Below are positions 1 to 11,145 of a DNA stretch of 64,000 nt, piece by piece (position 1 is the first letter of the stretch; every line of letters begins with the position of its first letter). The position numbers and the translations under genes are program-made. The notes below the pieces were generated by a model that ran no database searches, was not told where the DNA came from, and saw only the letters and a program-made list of their open reading frames with translations. This DNA is from Gnetum montanum (taxonomy: Eukaryota > Streptophyta > Gnetopsida > Gnetales > Gnetaceae): the NCBI GenBank assembly GCA_015680685.1, contig MNCI01010115.1, positions 51,303 to 115,302 of the forward strand, read 5' to 3'.

Positions 1-830
1 CTATGCTCAAAGATCAATCTCATTTAGATGCTTTGGCCATAATAAGAGAAAATTGATTTCCTCAAAAGAGGTAAAATTTAATGAAAGTATTTTTATAATA
101 ATAAATTTTCAAAATAAAATGTATTTATAGGTCATGAACAGTAAGTAGAAGATGAGAGATAGCTACTAAATGTTCCTTCAAGGATTAATAGAATGTATCC
201 TTTACTATAAATCATTAATAATGACTTTGGGATATGGCTCATCGAAAGCTTAAGCAGAAGTGACATTACATATGCATCACTCATTCATTAGCCTTAATTC
301 ATTGAAGAGGATCTTATATCCGAAGAGCACACACAAGTCTTGAAGAAAGAGATGGAGTTCATCTACAATAATCAAACATGGACTCTTATGGAAAAGTTTT
401 AAAAAATTAAGGTAATATATACAAGATGATTCTTCAAGAGCAAGTACAATGAGGATGAATTCATAAAAAAATTTAAGGTATGATTGGTGGTTAAATCCTT
501 CAATCAAAAGAAGGGTATGGACTATGGAGAGTTATTTGCATTGATTCCTAAATTTGGTAAAATTAGGATTCTTGTATCCATTTCAACTCATGGTAAACTA
601 AAACTTCATCAAATGAATGTCAACTCAACCATCCTTAGTAGGTCCATAGAGGAAAAGGTCTACATAAGCTATTCATGAAAACCTCCAATTTTAAATTTTG
701 AAGTACATTGTTTCCTTACCTCTTGAGAGAAATCTCTAGATAGCTAATGCACTTTATAGGATCTAGAATAAGGATTAGTTAGTCACTTCCTTAGAAAAAA
801 TAACATTTTCTTGGGCTTCCCCATTAATCA
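1..830 (+). pseudogene. Ty1/copia pol remnant (integrase tail and reverse transcriptase start)
   Basis: Decayed fragment of a copia polyprotein. At about 5-100 a frame reads FRCFGHNKRKLISSKEVKF, matching the end of copia integrase (the region usually ending in SRDVxFxE). From about 320 to 680 frames read LKKEMEFIYNNQTWTLM and then VVKSFNQKKGMDYGELFAL, followed by LKLHQMNVNSTILSRSIEE. These match the start of copia RT (W..Am..E...l..N.TW.L; KaRLVakGf.Q..GiDy.EtF; l.QmDVktaFLnG.leE). A weak ALYRI near 748 corresponds to the KALYGLKQ block. Several stops interrupt it and the YVDD region is absent. The element continues left of the window. The family call is fairly secure; the right boundary is a guess, because minus-strand gag sequence of another element begins near 831. 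Confidence 0.7.
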
Positions 831-980
831 AAACATGAATTCATTCCTTACTAAGAAAAAATCTAACCCCAATCTAAAATAAAAATTTTCTATCAAGATG
901 GTATCCTCTAATTACATTCCTCATGAATACATAAAAATTTAATTTAGAAGCTTCCTCAATCTTAGAAGCATTAGGATTAC
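831..980 (-). pseudogene. Distal piece of minus-strand gag-like gene of element Y, separated by X
   Basis: On the minus strand this reads NPNASKIEEASKLNFYVF and onward. Its frame continues directly from the gag-like frame that ends at 25038 if element X (981-25033) and one ATTAC duplication are removed. The joined frame has no stop across the junction, which supports X having inserted into a once-continuous coding frame. The frame continues weakly to about 780 and then decays. Confidence 0.55.
976..980. repeat. Target-site duplication ATTAC, left of X
   Basis: ATTAC immediately precedes the left LTR of X and is repeated exactly at 25034-25038 after the right LTR. A 5-bp duplication is the standard footprint of LTR-retrotransposon integration. 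Confidence 0.85.
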
Positions 981-1554
981 TATCACATCCCCATTCACAA
1001 ATGATTCTATTGCATAACAAAGATGGTTTCTCTTCATAATAAGTGTTATTGTTATCATAACAAGACCCTAAATGGTAGTTGTAACTAAGACCCAAAAAAG
1101 CATATTATAATAATGGAAATTTATCTTGAGAAGACCTTTATGGATTTGACCTAAGGCATTTATACTTGGGCTTAGAGGTCATGTAAGCATGGAGTGGCAA
1201 AGTCAATATAGGCAATTCATAGGAGTAAAAATGAAGTAAGATAAGAAGAGGACTAGTCATCCCTTTTGGTCGGTTGTAGGCCTAACCATGGTGGCAATGC
1301 TAGATTGCCTCTAAAGAAATAGATGCCAAACGAAGAAAACACCAAGAAACACTCTTAAAGAATGATCTAGATACTCCATTCCATATCAATAAAGCATTCA
1401 TTTCATTCCTTTTCTACGTTTTTCTTGTTATTTCATTTATGCATAAATTTGAATGTGACATATATTTGATGTTTAGTATATTGTCTTCTTATGAATAATG
1501 TATAATATAACATATATTTAATGTTTCCATGACATTCGAGAATGGGATGTCACA
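981..1554 (+). repeat. 5' LTR of X
   Basis: Aligns base by base with 24459-25033 and more loosely with 37144-37678. The expected TG start has become TA (TATCACATCC against TGTCACATCC in the right LTR). It ends GATGTCACA. A 3' segment near 1380-1420 (AATAAAGCATTCATTTC) is well kept in both LTRs of X and could be the polyadenylation region. Confidence 0.85.
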
Positions 1555-1555
1555 G

Positions 1556-1573
1556 TTGGTATTAGAACAAACC
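1556..1573 (+). promoter_or_regulatory. Primer binding site of X (tRNA-iMet type)
   Basis: TTGGTATTAGAACAAACC follows the left LTR by one base. It resembles the usual plant copia primer site TTGGTATCAGAGCC, complementary to initiator tRNA-Met, with a few substitutions. Confidence 0.7.
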
Positions 1574-2829
1574 ATGATCCAAGGGCCATTTAGAACCATG
1601 GGTTGACTACAACATGAATACGATGATGAACCATGAAGATAGGAAACAAGAAAATCATTGATCATCATTGGATGCACCATATGTCTAAAATATTTTGCCA
1701 AGCAATAAAATTCTTTCATGGATATCATTGACCAATGAAGATCTAACTATGCCTCATCAACATTCATCAATGGCAAGAGATGTTGTTAAGACAAGGATAC
1801 ACCAATTCAGGTAACTCTTACACATCTTCATACTATATATACTGATTGATAAAGGGCATTGTTAAGTTTCTTGTAAAATGTTTGTAACCATGACCTAAAT
1901 TTATTTTATTTTATTTTTTGAAATTCATTATTCTAAGCAACTTAGAGTCATTTATAAGTCATCATGTCTTCCATATATCAACTTGGTAATGTCATTTCAA
2001 TAAAATAAGCTAGGTTGGATCTTTTAAAATCTTAAAAATTTGACTTCATTTTTGAAGCCTACGACTATATTCAATGCATAGTACTCATTAAGATCATTCC
2101 AATGGTACAAATTGTCTTGATCAAACTTGTGATTTGGAAGATATCAATGCTTCTATTTTCTCATTTTGCATGCATTAAATAATATTAAATTATTAAATTA
2201 TTATTTTAAAAATAATAATAAATAAATAAATTTTTGAATAAAAGATTGTGATTTCAACCCTAGCCCACAAACCTTATTTTTAGAGAAAAATTAAAAATTT
2301 ACGGTGTGTAGGCCCTACAAGGGTCATGCCTACCCTGCATGGACTGTGTAGGCCCTACAAAGGTTGCATAGACCTACATAAGATTGCAATGGGCTTGTAA
2401 GGGTAGCACATCCCTTCTTTGAGGGTCCACCCTCTACTTTTCCACCATGTTGCTCCTACCACATCGTACTTTGCCATCATCCATTTCTTTGCTACTACAT
2501 CACTCCCACCACATGCAACATCCTCTTACACATGCCATTGTCAATCATTATAATCCACCATATCCTCTACCATGATCTGCATCTACAACTACTGCTACAC
2601 CCTATAACTATCATCACACTTGAGAAAAAACCCTTTCTTGTAACCAAAATACTTGATGTGTCTTTTGTTGCCTATCGCATAGGGAAAATTCGTCATTATC
2701 TACATCACCATTATGACTACTATTGTTGTTGCCACCATAAAAAAGCCCAACATAATTTTTTACTATTAATGATTATTGTGAACACCAATAATGTCATTCA
2801 TAATAGGCACCTGTAACACATCACAAATA
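1574..2829. other. X internal region, left part, no gene seen
   Basis: AT-rich sequence without a supportable reading frame. It includes two copies of a near-palindromic GTGTAGGCCCTAC word (about 2304 and 2347). The stretch about 2030-2170 is recognisably related to about 28590-28760 in X-prime, which identifies it as X-family internal sequence. Confidence 0.6.
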
Positions 2830-3245
2830 TTGATGGCATCATCCATAACATGCTCCTTTAGCATTCTATAGACATTGATGGAACCATCCATAATGGGCTC
2901 CTCTAATGTTTCATAAACACTAACGACACCATGCATAATGGGCTCCTTTGGTGCTCTCTAAACATCAACACACTACTCATAATGGGCTTCTCCAATACTC
3001 CATAGGCACTGATGGTGCTGCCCATAATGGGCTCCTTTGGTGCTCTCTGAACATTAACACACTACTCATAATGGGCTCCTCCAATACTCCATAGGAACTG
3101 ATGGTGTTGCCCATAATGAGCTCCATCAATGCTCCACAAGCACCGACAATATCATCCATAACAAGCACCTTTGATGCTCCCTGGGCACCAACAGTGCTGC
3201 CCATAAATTGTAGCTCCAGCACTAATGATCACAGCCACCTTGACA
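2830..3245. repeat. Tandem repeat block (~44-45 bp unit) in X
   Basis: Repeated units beginning CATAATGGGCTCCT occur near 2889, 2934, 2978, 3023 and 3068, with more diverged copies on either side. Alternate units are most alike (for example 2934 and 3023), giving a dimer of about 89 bp. Short open frames here simply translate the repeat. Confidence 0.8.
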
Positions 3246-3521
3246 TTCCAATTGTAAAAAACCATCACCACTAACATGCAACATTGAAGAGCTCTATGAG
3301 CCATGTAGACCCTACTAGGACCATGTCAAATCCTTTATGCACATTGTGTAGGCCCTAATGTGGGACAATCAAACCCTTGTGTATAGCACATAAGCCACAT
3401 TTGTGGCCATACAAGCCCATGTAGGGGTCACACAGGCCACCCAAGACCACACTTTAGCAATGTAAACCTCCACCCTCACTGCATAGGCCAAAAATATTCC
3501 TACATTACAACCTCACCACTA

Positions 3522-3526
3522 TCTAC
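3522..3526. repeat. Target-site duplication TCTAC, left of G1
   Basis: TCTAC precedes the left LTR of G1 and recurs exactly at 21644-21648 right after the right LTR. Confidence 0.9.
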
Positions 3527-5118
3527 TGAAACACCCAAAAATTTGAAGGAATGCTTGCTTCACCAAGTCTTTGCAATTCGTGTAGCATTACGGTAGTTCT
3601 TCAAGAGATGGATGCTTTGATTTTTAGATTTTTCACTTCAGCAAGTTTTCTAAGCCAAGGAGTCTTGCTACGCTATGCTATGACATGTAGCATAGCAAAC
3701 TTGAAAAGACATTTGTAGAAGCACAGTGCCATGCTATGCTATGCTACGTAGCATAGCAAAAGTTGGACAATCAGCCCCCTCGCCTGACTTCAAGTCCTTC
3801 GGCAATGTCTCCTTCCATCAAAAAGTGGCGAACCTAGCCAAAATCAAGTCATGTTTGCTTCTATGCTATGCTAGGATACATGGCATAGTAAGATGTAGCA
3901 ATTCTATGGAAGTTGAAAGAAGGCATCTCAAAGGGTAGGATTAGCAAGTTCGCAAGTTTTGCAGTGCAAAAGGCAAAGTTTGCAGATTGGCGATGTTTTT
4001 GCAACTAAGGATAGCTACTACGGTATGATATGCTATGTAGTGTATCATAGCATAGAAAATCTGAGACCAGTAGTCACAACACTGTGAAGGTTCCCAATAT
4101 ATGCAGCAGGACACAACGCAGCTTCTTGCTTCAAATTGACAGCTACGCTACGCTATGCTGCGTTGCATAGCATAACCTGACAAGATGCCACACTATGCCA
4201 AACACGTTACGCTACAAAGCATGGTAGGACGTAGCGAGTAGTTACACAACATTAATACACCTCACCTAATTGCACCATTACTCTGACAACATATTTATGA
4301 CATGGCAAGTTTGTAATTATAGCATGGCAGGCTCACCCAACGTGCATGCAAGCATGTGCATCATAGACAGGTTAGCATAGGCCCATGGCATGTGGCATCC
4401 AAACTGCATCTTTTTTGTGCCCTTGGTCCTATAAATACCCCAATGAGAGACACTTAGAAAAAAGAATTTTTTTGCACTTTTGTCATCCCTCTTTTTCAAA
4501 ACTCTTTGGTCCCTAGTCTTTTTTCTCGACAATCTGGTTTGCTAACAGTCTGGTTGGCTGACAAGTAAAATTTGGCACTATGATCTCAAGCATTGTAAGC
4601 TTCCTGTTTCAACATTGTAAACAGTTAGCATTCTCAGTTGGGATTCTGTCCTACTCTTTCCTACCACCTTGGTAGCACTTCGCATTGTTAATTCCTGAGT
4701 CCACATTCAAGCACACAATCGTCTCACTCTACTCGTCTTGGTTACTCTTGGGATTTCTACACTTCCCAGCATTGTGCAATCGATTGTATCCATCTTGAAA
4801 AAGTGAATTTGTAGCTCCGAAGCAGTGTATTTTTCTAACTGCATTTTACATTATCCCCTATTTACTATTGCACTTTACACTGTTTCCTGTCTATTTTGCA
4901 TTTAAGCATTACTTCGTGACATTAGTTTCATTTTCAAATCACAAGTTGCAAAAGGTTATATTAACATTGACTAAGTCCCTATCTGATCGACCAGACCATT
5001 CATGGCACCCCATTTCCATCCCATCCAGTAGATCCCTCCTGCAGAAACGGGGTCGAGACTGTTAGTGGCCAATGGCCCCTTGGTGTTTTTCCAGCTGTCA
5101 ATGTTTTCGGTCGCTACA
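3527..5118 (+). repeat. 5' LTR of G1
   Basis: Aligned end to end with 20055-21643. It contains several short inverted repeats built from GCTATGCTA and TAGCATAGC (about 3668-3700, 3729-3758, 3862-3893, 4017-4062, 4141-4175). A TATA box follows at 4430. The end GGTCGCTACA matches GGTCACTACA in the right LTR. Confidence 0.92.
4430..4437 (+). promoter_or_regulatory. TATA box in 5' LTR of G1
   Basis: TATAAATA within CCTATAAATACCCCAATGAG. It is preserved exactly at 20956-20963 in the 3' LTR, as expected for the RNA polymerase II promoter of the element. Confidence 0.75.
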
Positions 5119-5140
5119 ATATTTCTGGCGCGAGAAGGAG
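5119..5140 (+). promoter_or_regulatory. Probable primer binding site of G1
   Basis: The bases just after the left LTR include TTTCTGGCGCGAGAAGG. A TGG a few bases after the LTR (complementary to a tRNA CCA end) fits a gypsy primer site. The tRNA was not identified. Confidence 0.5.
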
Positions 5141-5576
5141 GGCCTTTGGTACCTTTTCCACATGTCACGGTATTCCTTTAAGCCTTCTGCACCTTGATAT
5201 GCATTAGCATAAACTTGATACCCATCTATGATTATTTACACATCGTGCGGTGTAGATCGGTCACCTCGACGGTTCCTTGGAAATCCTACAGGACATAAAG
5301 CCTCTAGTTGCCAGTTGACTTGCCTTTTTTATGGTAGTCTTAAATGTGTTGTGTATCCTATCATGCACTAGCGTAAATGTGATACCCTTTTGTGGTTGTT
5401 TACACATCGTTTGGTACAGATCGGTCACCTTGACATATCCTCGGGAGCCCTACAAGACATAAAGCCTCTTTTTTTTTTATTTCTCGTCAATGTTTTTTTT
5501 TTCTCTTCTCATTCACATAAGTGTTAGCTTTCTGATTTCTTTGCTTTTCATGTTTACAAAACTTTATAACGTAACA
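5141..5576 (+). other. G1 untranslated leader
   Basis: No gene seen. It holds two diverged copies of a roughly 185-bp segment (about 5200-5290 and 5370-5470), both with CATCGT followed by GATCGGTCACCT. Confidence 0.5.
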
Positions 5577-8060
5577 ATGGCTTCCACAACTACTACTGCT
5601 AACACCTTCAACGTTGAGGTTCCCATCACAGTTCAAGGCACCACTAGTGCCGAAAAACCATTGGACACAATGCTAGAAACACATCGATCCAAAACCAGGG
5701 ACCTGAGGGCTTGGCCCAACAACATGAGCACTCTAACTTTCTCTATGCGAAGGTTCAAGAAAACCTACCTTTGGATGCTTATGAGTTCGAAAGCAAACGT
5801 AGCTTTGAGTTTGCTTACTGCAATGAGAAGGAATTTTTTCCCACTCTCGGTGCTTCTATACTTTTGACACAGAAAAACCAAAGGCTTCTAGACCAAATAA
5901 TCTAGTTGACTAGGCTTAGGGAGCAACAAGACATAGTGTCCAACCAGGATGATTCTTTTCAAGATGGACAGAAGGAACTCGATTCCCAATCGAATGAGGG
6001 AGGTCAAACCAACCCCGTTCTCATCCCTCCTACCTAGTCCTTCTGGGCCAACCCGTTTCCTGCCACTGCTCCCTTTTTCATCATGCCTATGCTCCCGTAG
6101 CCTGCAACTACGACCGCAATGGGTAGCCATGTTACCTTCCTAGTGTATCAACACCCTTACTCCCCTGTTTCATTTACAGCAACTATGCCTTCGCAAACTG
6201 TTCATCAATCCATTCCCATAGCACATCACACACCAATCATGACTACCCTGCCGCATGTTCACACTGTACCTACTTCACAGTGGCACACAACTTCCATTTC
6301 AGTTCCTATGTTCACATCTATTTTACCTGCCATGGCAGGCCTGGGCCTGTCCATGTGGTGGACCCCATTCACTTCTTCACCTATTTCACAACCTTTGCAG
6401 ATGTCTCATTATGTTCACCCTTAGACCTACCAAACCCCGCAAATGGTACAACCTAACATGGGGCTATGGTCTACTCCACCAATGACACAAGTGGTCTATC
6501 TGGTGGCACAACCGACGGTTGCTGCTTCAACTGCACCACCTATCAGGTGGTGGATAGTGCAAGCAACACCGCTTGCAAGGGCTACCCCAATGGTACCATC
6601 AATGGGTCACACCACCACCCCCACCATTCCATAAGTGGGGGCTTCCTCGGTAGTTCCCTAACTTCCTACACCATCACAAGGTTTGGATCAAGCATTCCAG
6701 CTCATCCAGACCCTCATTTAGGAAATAAAACACCTTAAGGTTGTCATGTCCGACACGGTACAAGTCATGGACTTCTACTAGGATGATCCCATTAGCCCTG
6801 CAATCCCTGCTCTAACGTTACCCCTAGGGATGTCTCTCCCACACTTCATGAAGTACGATGGGGAGGGGGATCCCAACGCACACCTAGTTATCTTTAGGTC
6901 TGAGTCTCTCCTTTTGCAAATATGATCACACACAATCATTCATGTTTTTGCCATGTCCTTGGCCAGGAGAGCCTTAGATTGGTACCGCGCATTGCCACAC
7001 TCATCTATTTCAACTTTAGAAGAGCTTTTGGCCCAATTCCTGATGTGCTTCAAGTACAACTTGAAGCCAGAAATCATGTTGGACTAGCTAATGAGCGTGA
7101 AGCAGGAGCCTCTAGAGCTAGTCCAGAAATTCATCCAGCATTGGAGCACAATCCTTAATGAAATCCACGAGCCCATTGTAGAAGCCCACTTGTTGGCCAT
7201 CTTTAAAGGTGCAATGAATGACTTTGTCAACTCTAAATTGTACTACCTTGTCCCTCGCACTCTTAGTTAAGCCTTTGCTCAGACTAAGAGTATACAAGAC
7301 ATGGCCGAGGTAAGCAAAGACGTGGCCTACATTGCTTACAAAAACACCTTCACAAAGAAGGAAAAGGGTAAAGCCCCAACAACCACAGTGGCCGTTGTGG
7401 CAATTGAGGCCAAGCCTAGACCTAGTAACAATGGTAACAAGAGCAAAAAGAAATCAACCATACCCATAGCTAACCCCATACCCAAGTAGGGAAACATGTC
7501 ACAACCTCCAGTACTTGCACCTAAGACATCTACGCAACCCAAACCAAACTTTGAGCGTAAAGATCACTCAAAGTACATCCCACTACCTCTCAAACATTTA
7601 GAACTTCTAAAGCAGCTATTGGTAGCAGGGCACATGCAATACAAGAAAATGTTGTAAGAAGTAATCAACAGACATCAATGCTATTGCGAGCTCCTTAGGA
7701 ACCCCTCTTTGACCCTGCCCAATGAGCCCCCAGTTCCTAAGGGTTTTTGGCTGGATAGGTTTTGTCACTACCATCAACAGTGTGGTCACAACACGGATTA
7801 CTGTCTGGTGTTGCAGGATGACATCCAGAGGTTGATCGAGTAGGGAAAACTGGTATTGGATGAAAGTAACCCAGTACATCCTGAAAACCAATCTATGCAT
7901 GTCTACACAAACCCCCTCAATGCCAACAATGTTGATTACATCATTAACACCATTAGCATTGACAGTGATCCTAGGCCACCCTAGCAGCCATTCGTTGTCC
8001 GTGTGCCTTAGCATAGTGCACCAGCACCATGAGCGGCTAGTCAAAGCTTGCAACAACTGT
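5577..8060 (+). pseudogene. G1 gag polyprotein
   Basis: Structural capsid/nucleocapsid gene. The start is ATG at 5577 (MASTTTTANTFNVEV), the first good start after the leader. The middle is Pro/Thr/Gln-rich. The capsid-like region lies at about 6830-7180, reading HFMKYDGEGDPNAHL and then SLARRALDWYRALP and LELVQKFIQHWSTI, which match the retrotransposon gag family. A nucleocapsid knuckle is at 7763-7804. Lys/Ser-rich linkers follow the capsid (about 7340-7490). Stops and frameshifts break it throughout. Confidence 0.8.
7763..7804 (+). other. Gag zinc-knuckle motif of G1
   Basis: CHYHQQCGHNTDYC, a C-x2-H-x3-GH-x4-C variant of the nucleocapsid knuckle, followed by LQDDIQRLIE. This arrangement is usual in plant Tat-type gag. 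All metal ligands are kept. Confidence 0.75.
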
Positions 8061-8249
8061 TCATTCTGAGAATCCCTCCATGGGCATCCATCTTTGTGCC
8101 ACCTATGAGGGAAACCGTGCTACTTCACCTGCTAACACCATTAGCTCCTTTCATCATTAGGGGGTTGACTCCTTCAACAACCCCCATCCTGCATAAGATA
8201 GCTGAACAACCTTCTTGTCCTAAAACATGAGAAGTATGTTTCGCGGGTG

Positions 8250-8740
8250 AGGTGTCAAAGGGGAATACCACCCAAGGCATTCCCAAGCCTACGTCTTTGC
8301 CCCCTGCATCTGCACCCTTGTCACCAAATACAAACATCACTATAACCATGCAGTCTGTGCCACCCTATCAAAAAGGGTCTAAACCTAGATCCAAAGTTTC
8401 CCCTCCTTGGGAAATTTTTCATGTGGGACAAATCGAAGAAGAGGAAACTACCAAATAGGGGGATGGCCAAGACCTTTTGGATGCCCTCACTCAAGACAAG
8501 CAGGCTCTAAAATAGAAAAACACTATGCTGAGCCTATATGACCCGATCATGACATCTATCCCCCACCGCGAGGCTCTGATCCCCATGTTGACAGTGATTC
8601 CAGTCAACAAATACATGCCAGCAGAAGAGGAAGTGATCCACTCGATCATGCTTCCCTTTGTACCAGTAGAGCCTGAGTCATTCCAATTAACTTTCTATGA
8701 CAATGCCATTAGGGAGGATCCCAAGAGGGGTTAGGTGATC
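8250..8740 (+). pseudogene. G1 gag-protease linker
   Basis: A sense frame with few stops, Pro-rich at 8270-8400 and then reading LSLYDPIMTSIPHREALIPM and EVIHSIMLPFVPVEPESFQL. No family is recognised. It lies in sense between nucleocapsid and protease and is probably the linker of the polyprotein. Confidence 0.45.
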
Positions 8741-8779
8741 ACGGTGCTCCTTTTCATCATAATTTGGATTGACCAACAC

Positions 8780-9240
8780 TAGATCCAAAGGATACATGTT
8801 GATGATGGGGCTGCCAAGAAACGTCATCCCCTTTCCTATTGTGGAAAAGTTGGGCTTGGTCGACTAGATCAAACCCACAATGACGTCGTGCCTAAGGTCG
8901 TTCAACGAGGCACGCGTCCTAGTGAAGGGCATAGTCTACATAGAATTTGCAGGAGGGGACCAATTCCCCACAAATGCAACATTCATCGTGGTTGAGGAAA
9001 TTCCTGGGTTTAACCTAATTTTTGGGAGATCATGATTAGCATAACTTAGGGTTGTCTCTTCACCCATACACTAGGAAATCCACCTACCATAAGCATGTAG
9101 GGAGGTGGTGATCCATGGTGACAAAGTAGCAGCACAAGCTATCAGTAATGTAGACATGGAACAAGGTTCAGAGGTTGTAACCTCTGAGAATGAAACACCT
9201 ACTCATGTGCACATTAACCACTTAGCTGGAGAATCGGCCC
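8780..9240 (+). pseudogene. G1 aspartic protease
   Basis: Retroelement protease that would cleave the polyprotein. An active-site-like VDDGA is at about 8798-8812 (families have D-[TSG]-[GA]-[SA]). After a frameshift the sequence reads VEKLGL, then EARVLVKGIVYIEF and PGFNLIFGRS near 9006-9032. These match the plant gypsy pattern of a LGL motif, a flap strand and lLLGRpW. The catalytic tripeptide is altered and the frame is broken, so it is inactive. The following 9130-9240 is acidic and not recognised. Confidence 0.7.
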
Positions 9241-9475
9241 AGTAGGCTAGTCTCCAAAATGAAAGCGTATGGGTTGAGTTACCCTTCCAAGCAGGGGACA
9301 ACGATGCGAACGAGGGCCCTAGAAAAACGCCTCAGCCTTATGTTCTACTCAACCCACGATGGGTGAAGAAGTAGCAAGGCATAGTATAGCAACCCCACTA
9401 CTTCCTGCCCAATTGCCATCCCTTGTGCATTCACCGCTTTTCACTTTGCTAAGATACCATCCTTTTGGTATGCTA

Positions 9476-9842
9476 CGTAGGGCCCGAAACGGCCTAAAAC
9501 TATGTTACGCAATGGCCCGAAATGGCCTAAAACTACCAATGGCCCAAAATGGCCTAAAACTAGCAATGATCTGAAATGGCCTAAAACTAGCAATGGCCCG
9601 AAATGGCCTAAAACTAGAAAAGGCCCAAAATGGCCTAAAATTAGCAATAACCTGAAATGGCCTAAAACTAGCAATGGCCCAAAATGGCCTAAAACTAGCA
9701 ATGGCTCAAAATGGCCTAAAACTAGCATAAGTTACCAGTTAGCCATTTTTCAATTTGTGAATGTATCATTTCTTTGGCATGTTACGCAATGGCCCGAAAT
9801 GGCCTAAAACTAGAAATGGCCTAAAATGGCCTAAAACTAGCA
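9476..9842 (+). repeat. Array A: 27-bp minisatellite encoding NGPKWPKTS
   Basis: About nine 27-bp units (consensus GGCCYGAAATGGCCTAAAAC plus TAGCAAT) from 9476 to 9735, and two more at 9787-9842 after a spacer. Because 27 is divisible by 3, the sense frame stays open and spells NGPKWPKTS repeats, and the other strand spells LVLGHFGPL repeats. Units share AAACTAGCA with arrays B and C. It lies at the left edge of the antisense gene block. Confidence 0.9.
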
Positions 9843-10159
9843 CATGAAAGAATGAACATTTTATACAAAACATAGAACATATGCAATACACAAGTTAGCA
9901 AAAAATCAATTTCTATTTTACAAAATCCTCTTTGTTTTATTCAAAACTATTTTCTTGCAAAATTTGTTACACAAAAATTCAAAATTACAAAAAACATATC
10001 CCATGTTGTCATGGGTTGTCTATATTCACATCATATTCACCTTTTCATTTCCTTTTGCATTGCCTCCCCCTGCGTTGCCCTATGCTGATTCTTCATTTCC
10101 TCCCTCTACAGGCCCTATGCCCTCATCTAGATCCTGCATCGTAGGAGTGAAGCAGTCAG

Positions 10160-10221
10160 CTAGGGTAACAAATGCAAACTACAATAGAGCATAAGAATTA
10201 ACACGGTAGAAAGAAACTAAC
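10160..10221 (-). other. Putative short intron of the antisense gene
   Basis: CTCAG then GTTAGTTTC donor and TTTGTTACCCTAG acceptor, 62 bp and T-rich. The last exon after it (10159 to about 10030) is Gly/Glu-rich and ends near 10030. Confidence 0.5.
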
Positions 10222-11041
10222 CTGAGAAGGGCCTGTGTCTATCTCAAAGGGTATCTGGTTTAAATCAAGCCCGAGACGGCACTAGACCTCCTCTACTGTG
10301 ATGTCCACCCAACACCTGTTGCTTGGTTCAATGTCTACAGCAACTCTCTCCCTTTCGACGGCTATCCACCTTGGTGGTATAGAGAAAAGGAGATGGTTGT
10401 GGTCTCTCCTGTAGGAAGGTCCAGTTTCAGGTCAGGAGATTCTGTAACCTTTACCTACTTCTTGCACTTGGCATAGGCCTCAAAAGCATCAATGACATTT
10501 ACGAATACTTCATACATAAACACCTCCAGAGTAGTGTCCTTGTACAGTTTGCGATGGGTGGCATTTTTCCATTTATACATGTGTTTATGATTTCTCTGGG
10601 ACTGCCCCCATTCGTAAACCTTAGTGCTAAAGTCTTTCAAATCTTGACACTTCTAGGCTAGCAAATCCATTTGCATCCGCTATTCTATTATTTCACAGGT
10701 GGCTTTGACATTCTAACATGTGACTATCCAAAACCTAGTGTAGTCTATTATAGCCATGCATCAGTCTTCATTATTAGTGTCATGGGCTATGAGGAACTTG
10801 TTCCTCAACTTGAGATCCTCCACCTCGATGACCAGGTCATCCTCTCTTTGCTTAGCCCTTTGGACCCATTTCCACAGGTCCTCGTTGATGACCTTATACT
10901 CCTGCAAGGAGCATGCTAAGTGCAAAACACTTTTTCAAGCCTCGTTGTACGTGCAATAAGACACCTCGATCACTTCAGGTGGGAATGTAGGCACAACACT
11001 AACTTTCAAAGGCTATGCCTGGTCCCATTTGAGTCAAGAGG
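10222..11041 (-). pseudogene. Antisense gene, coiled-coil-like exon
   Basis: Reads KVSVVPTFPPEVIEVSYC, LQEYKVINEDLWKWVQRAK, REDDLVIEVEDLKLRNKFL, KCQDLKDFSTKVYEWGQ and LEVFMYEVFVNVIDAFEAY. Charged heptad-like spacing suggests a coiled coil. After a probable frameshift near 10395 it continues IPPRWIAVERERVAVDIEPS and LGLDLNQIPFEIDTGPSQ to the donor at 10221. About eight stops, mostly TAG or TGA. Confidence 0.6.
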
Positions 11042-11145
11042 CTGCCATGACACAAAGAACGTAGTAATCGCATTAACATAGCAAGAGTAGAAAACTCAAA
11101 GAACTCTAGCACAGTAATGTAAGAGCACCTAACACTACTACTTAC
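11042..11145 (-). other. Intron of the antisense gene (frame-preserving)
   Basis: Consensus donor GTAAGTAGTAG, acceptor TTTGTGTCATGGCAG ending at 11042, 104 bp. Joining leaves the frame of the flanking exons intact. Confidence 0.65.

Noticed and set aside
2532-2816. 94-codon His/Tyr/Leu-rich frame
   Set aside because: Low-complexity translation of AT-rich repeat sequence within X, no domain.
7616-8056. 146-codon minus-strand frame
   Set aside because: It overlaps the sense gag zinc knuckle and has no domain.
9441-9728. Minus-strand 95-codon frame LVLGHFGPL repeats as a separate gene
   Set aside because: It is the complement of the 27-bp array and has no independent support. It is mentioned only as part of array A.
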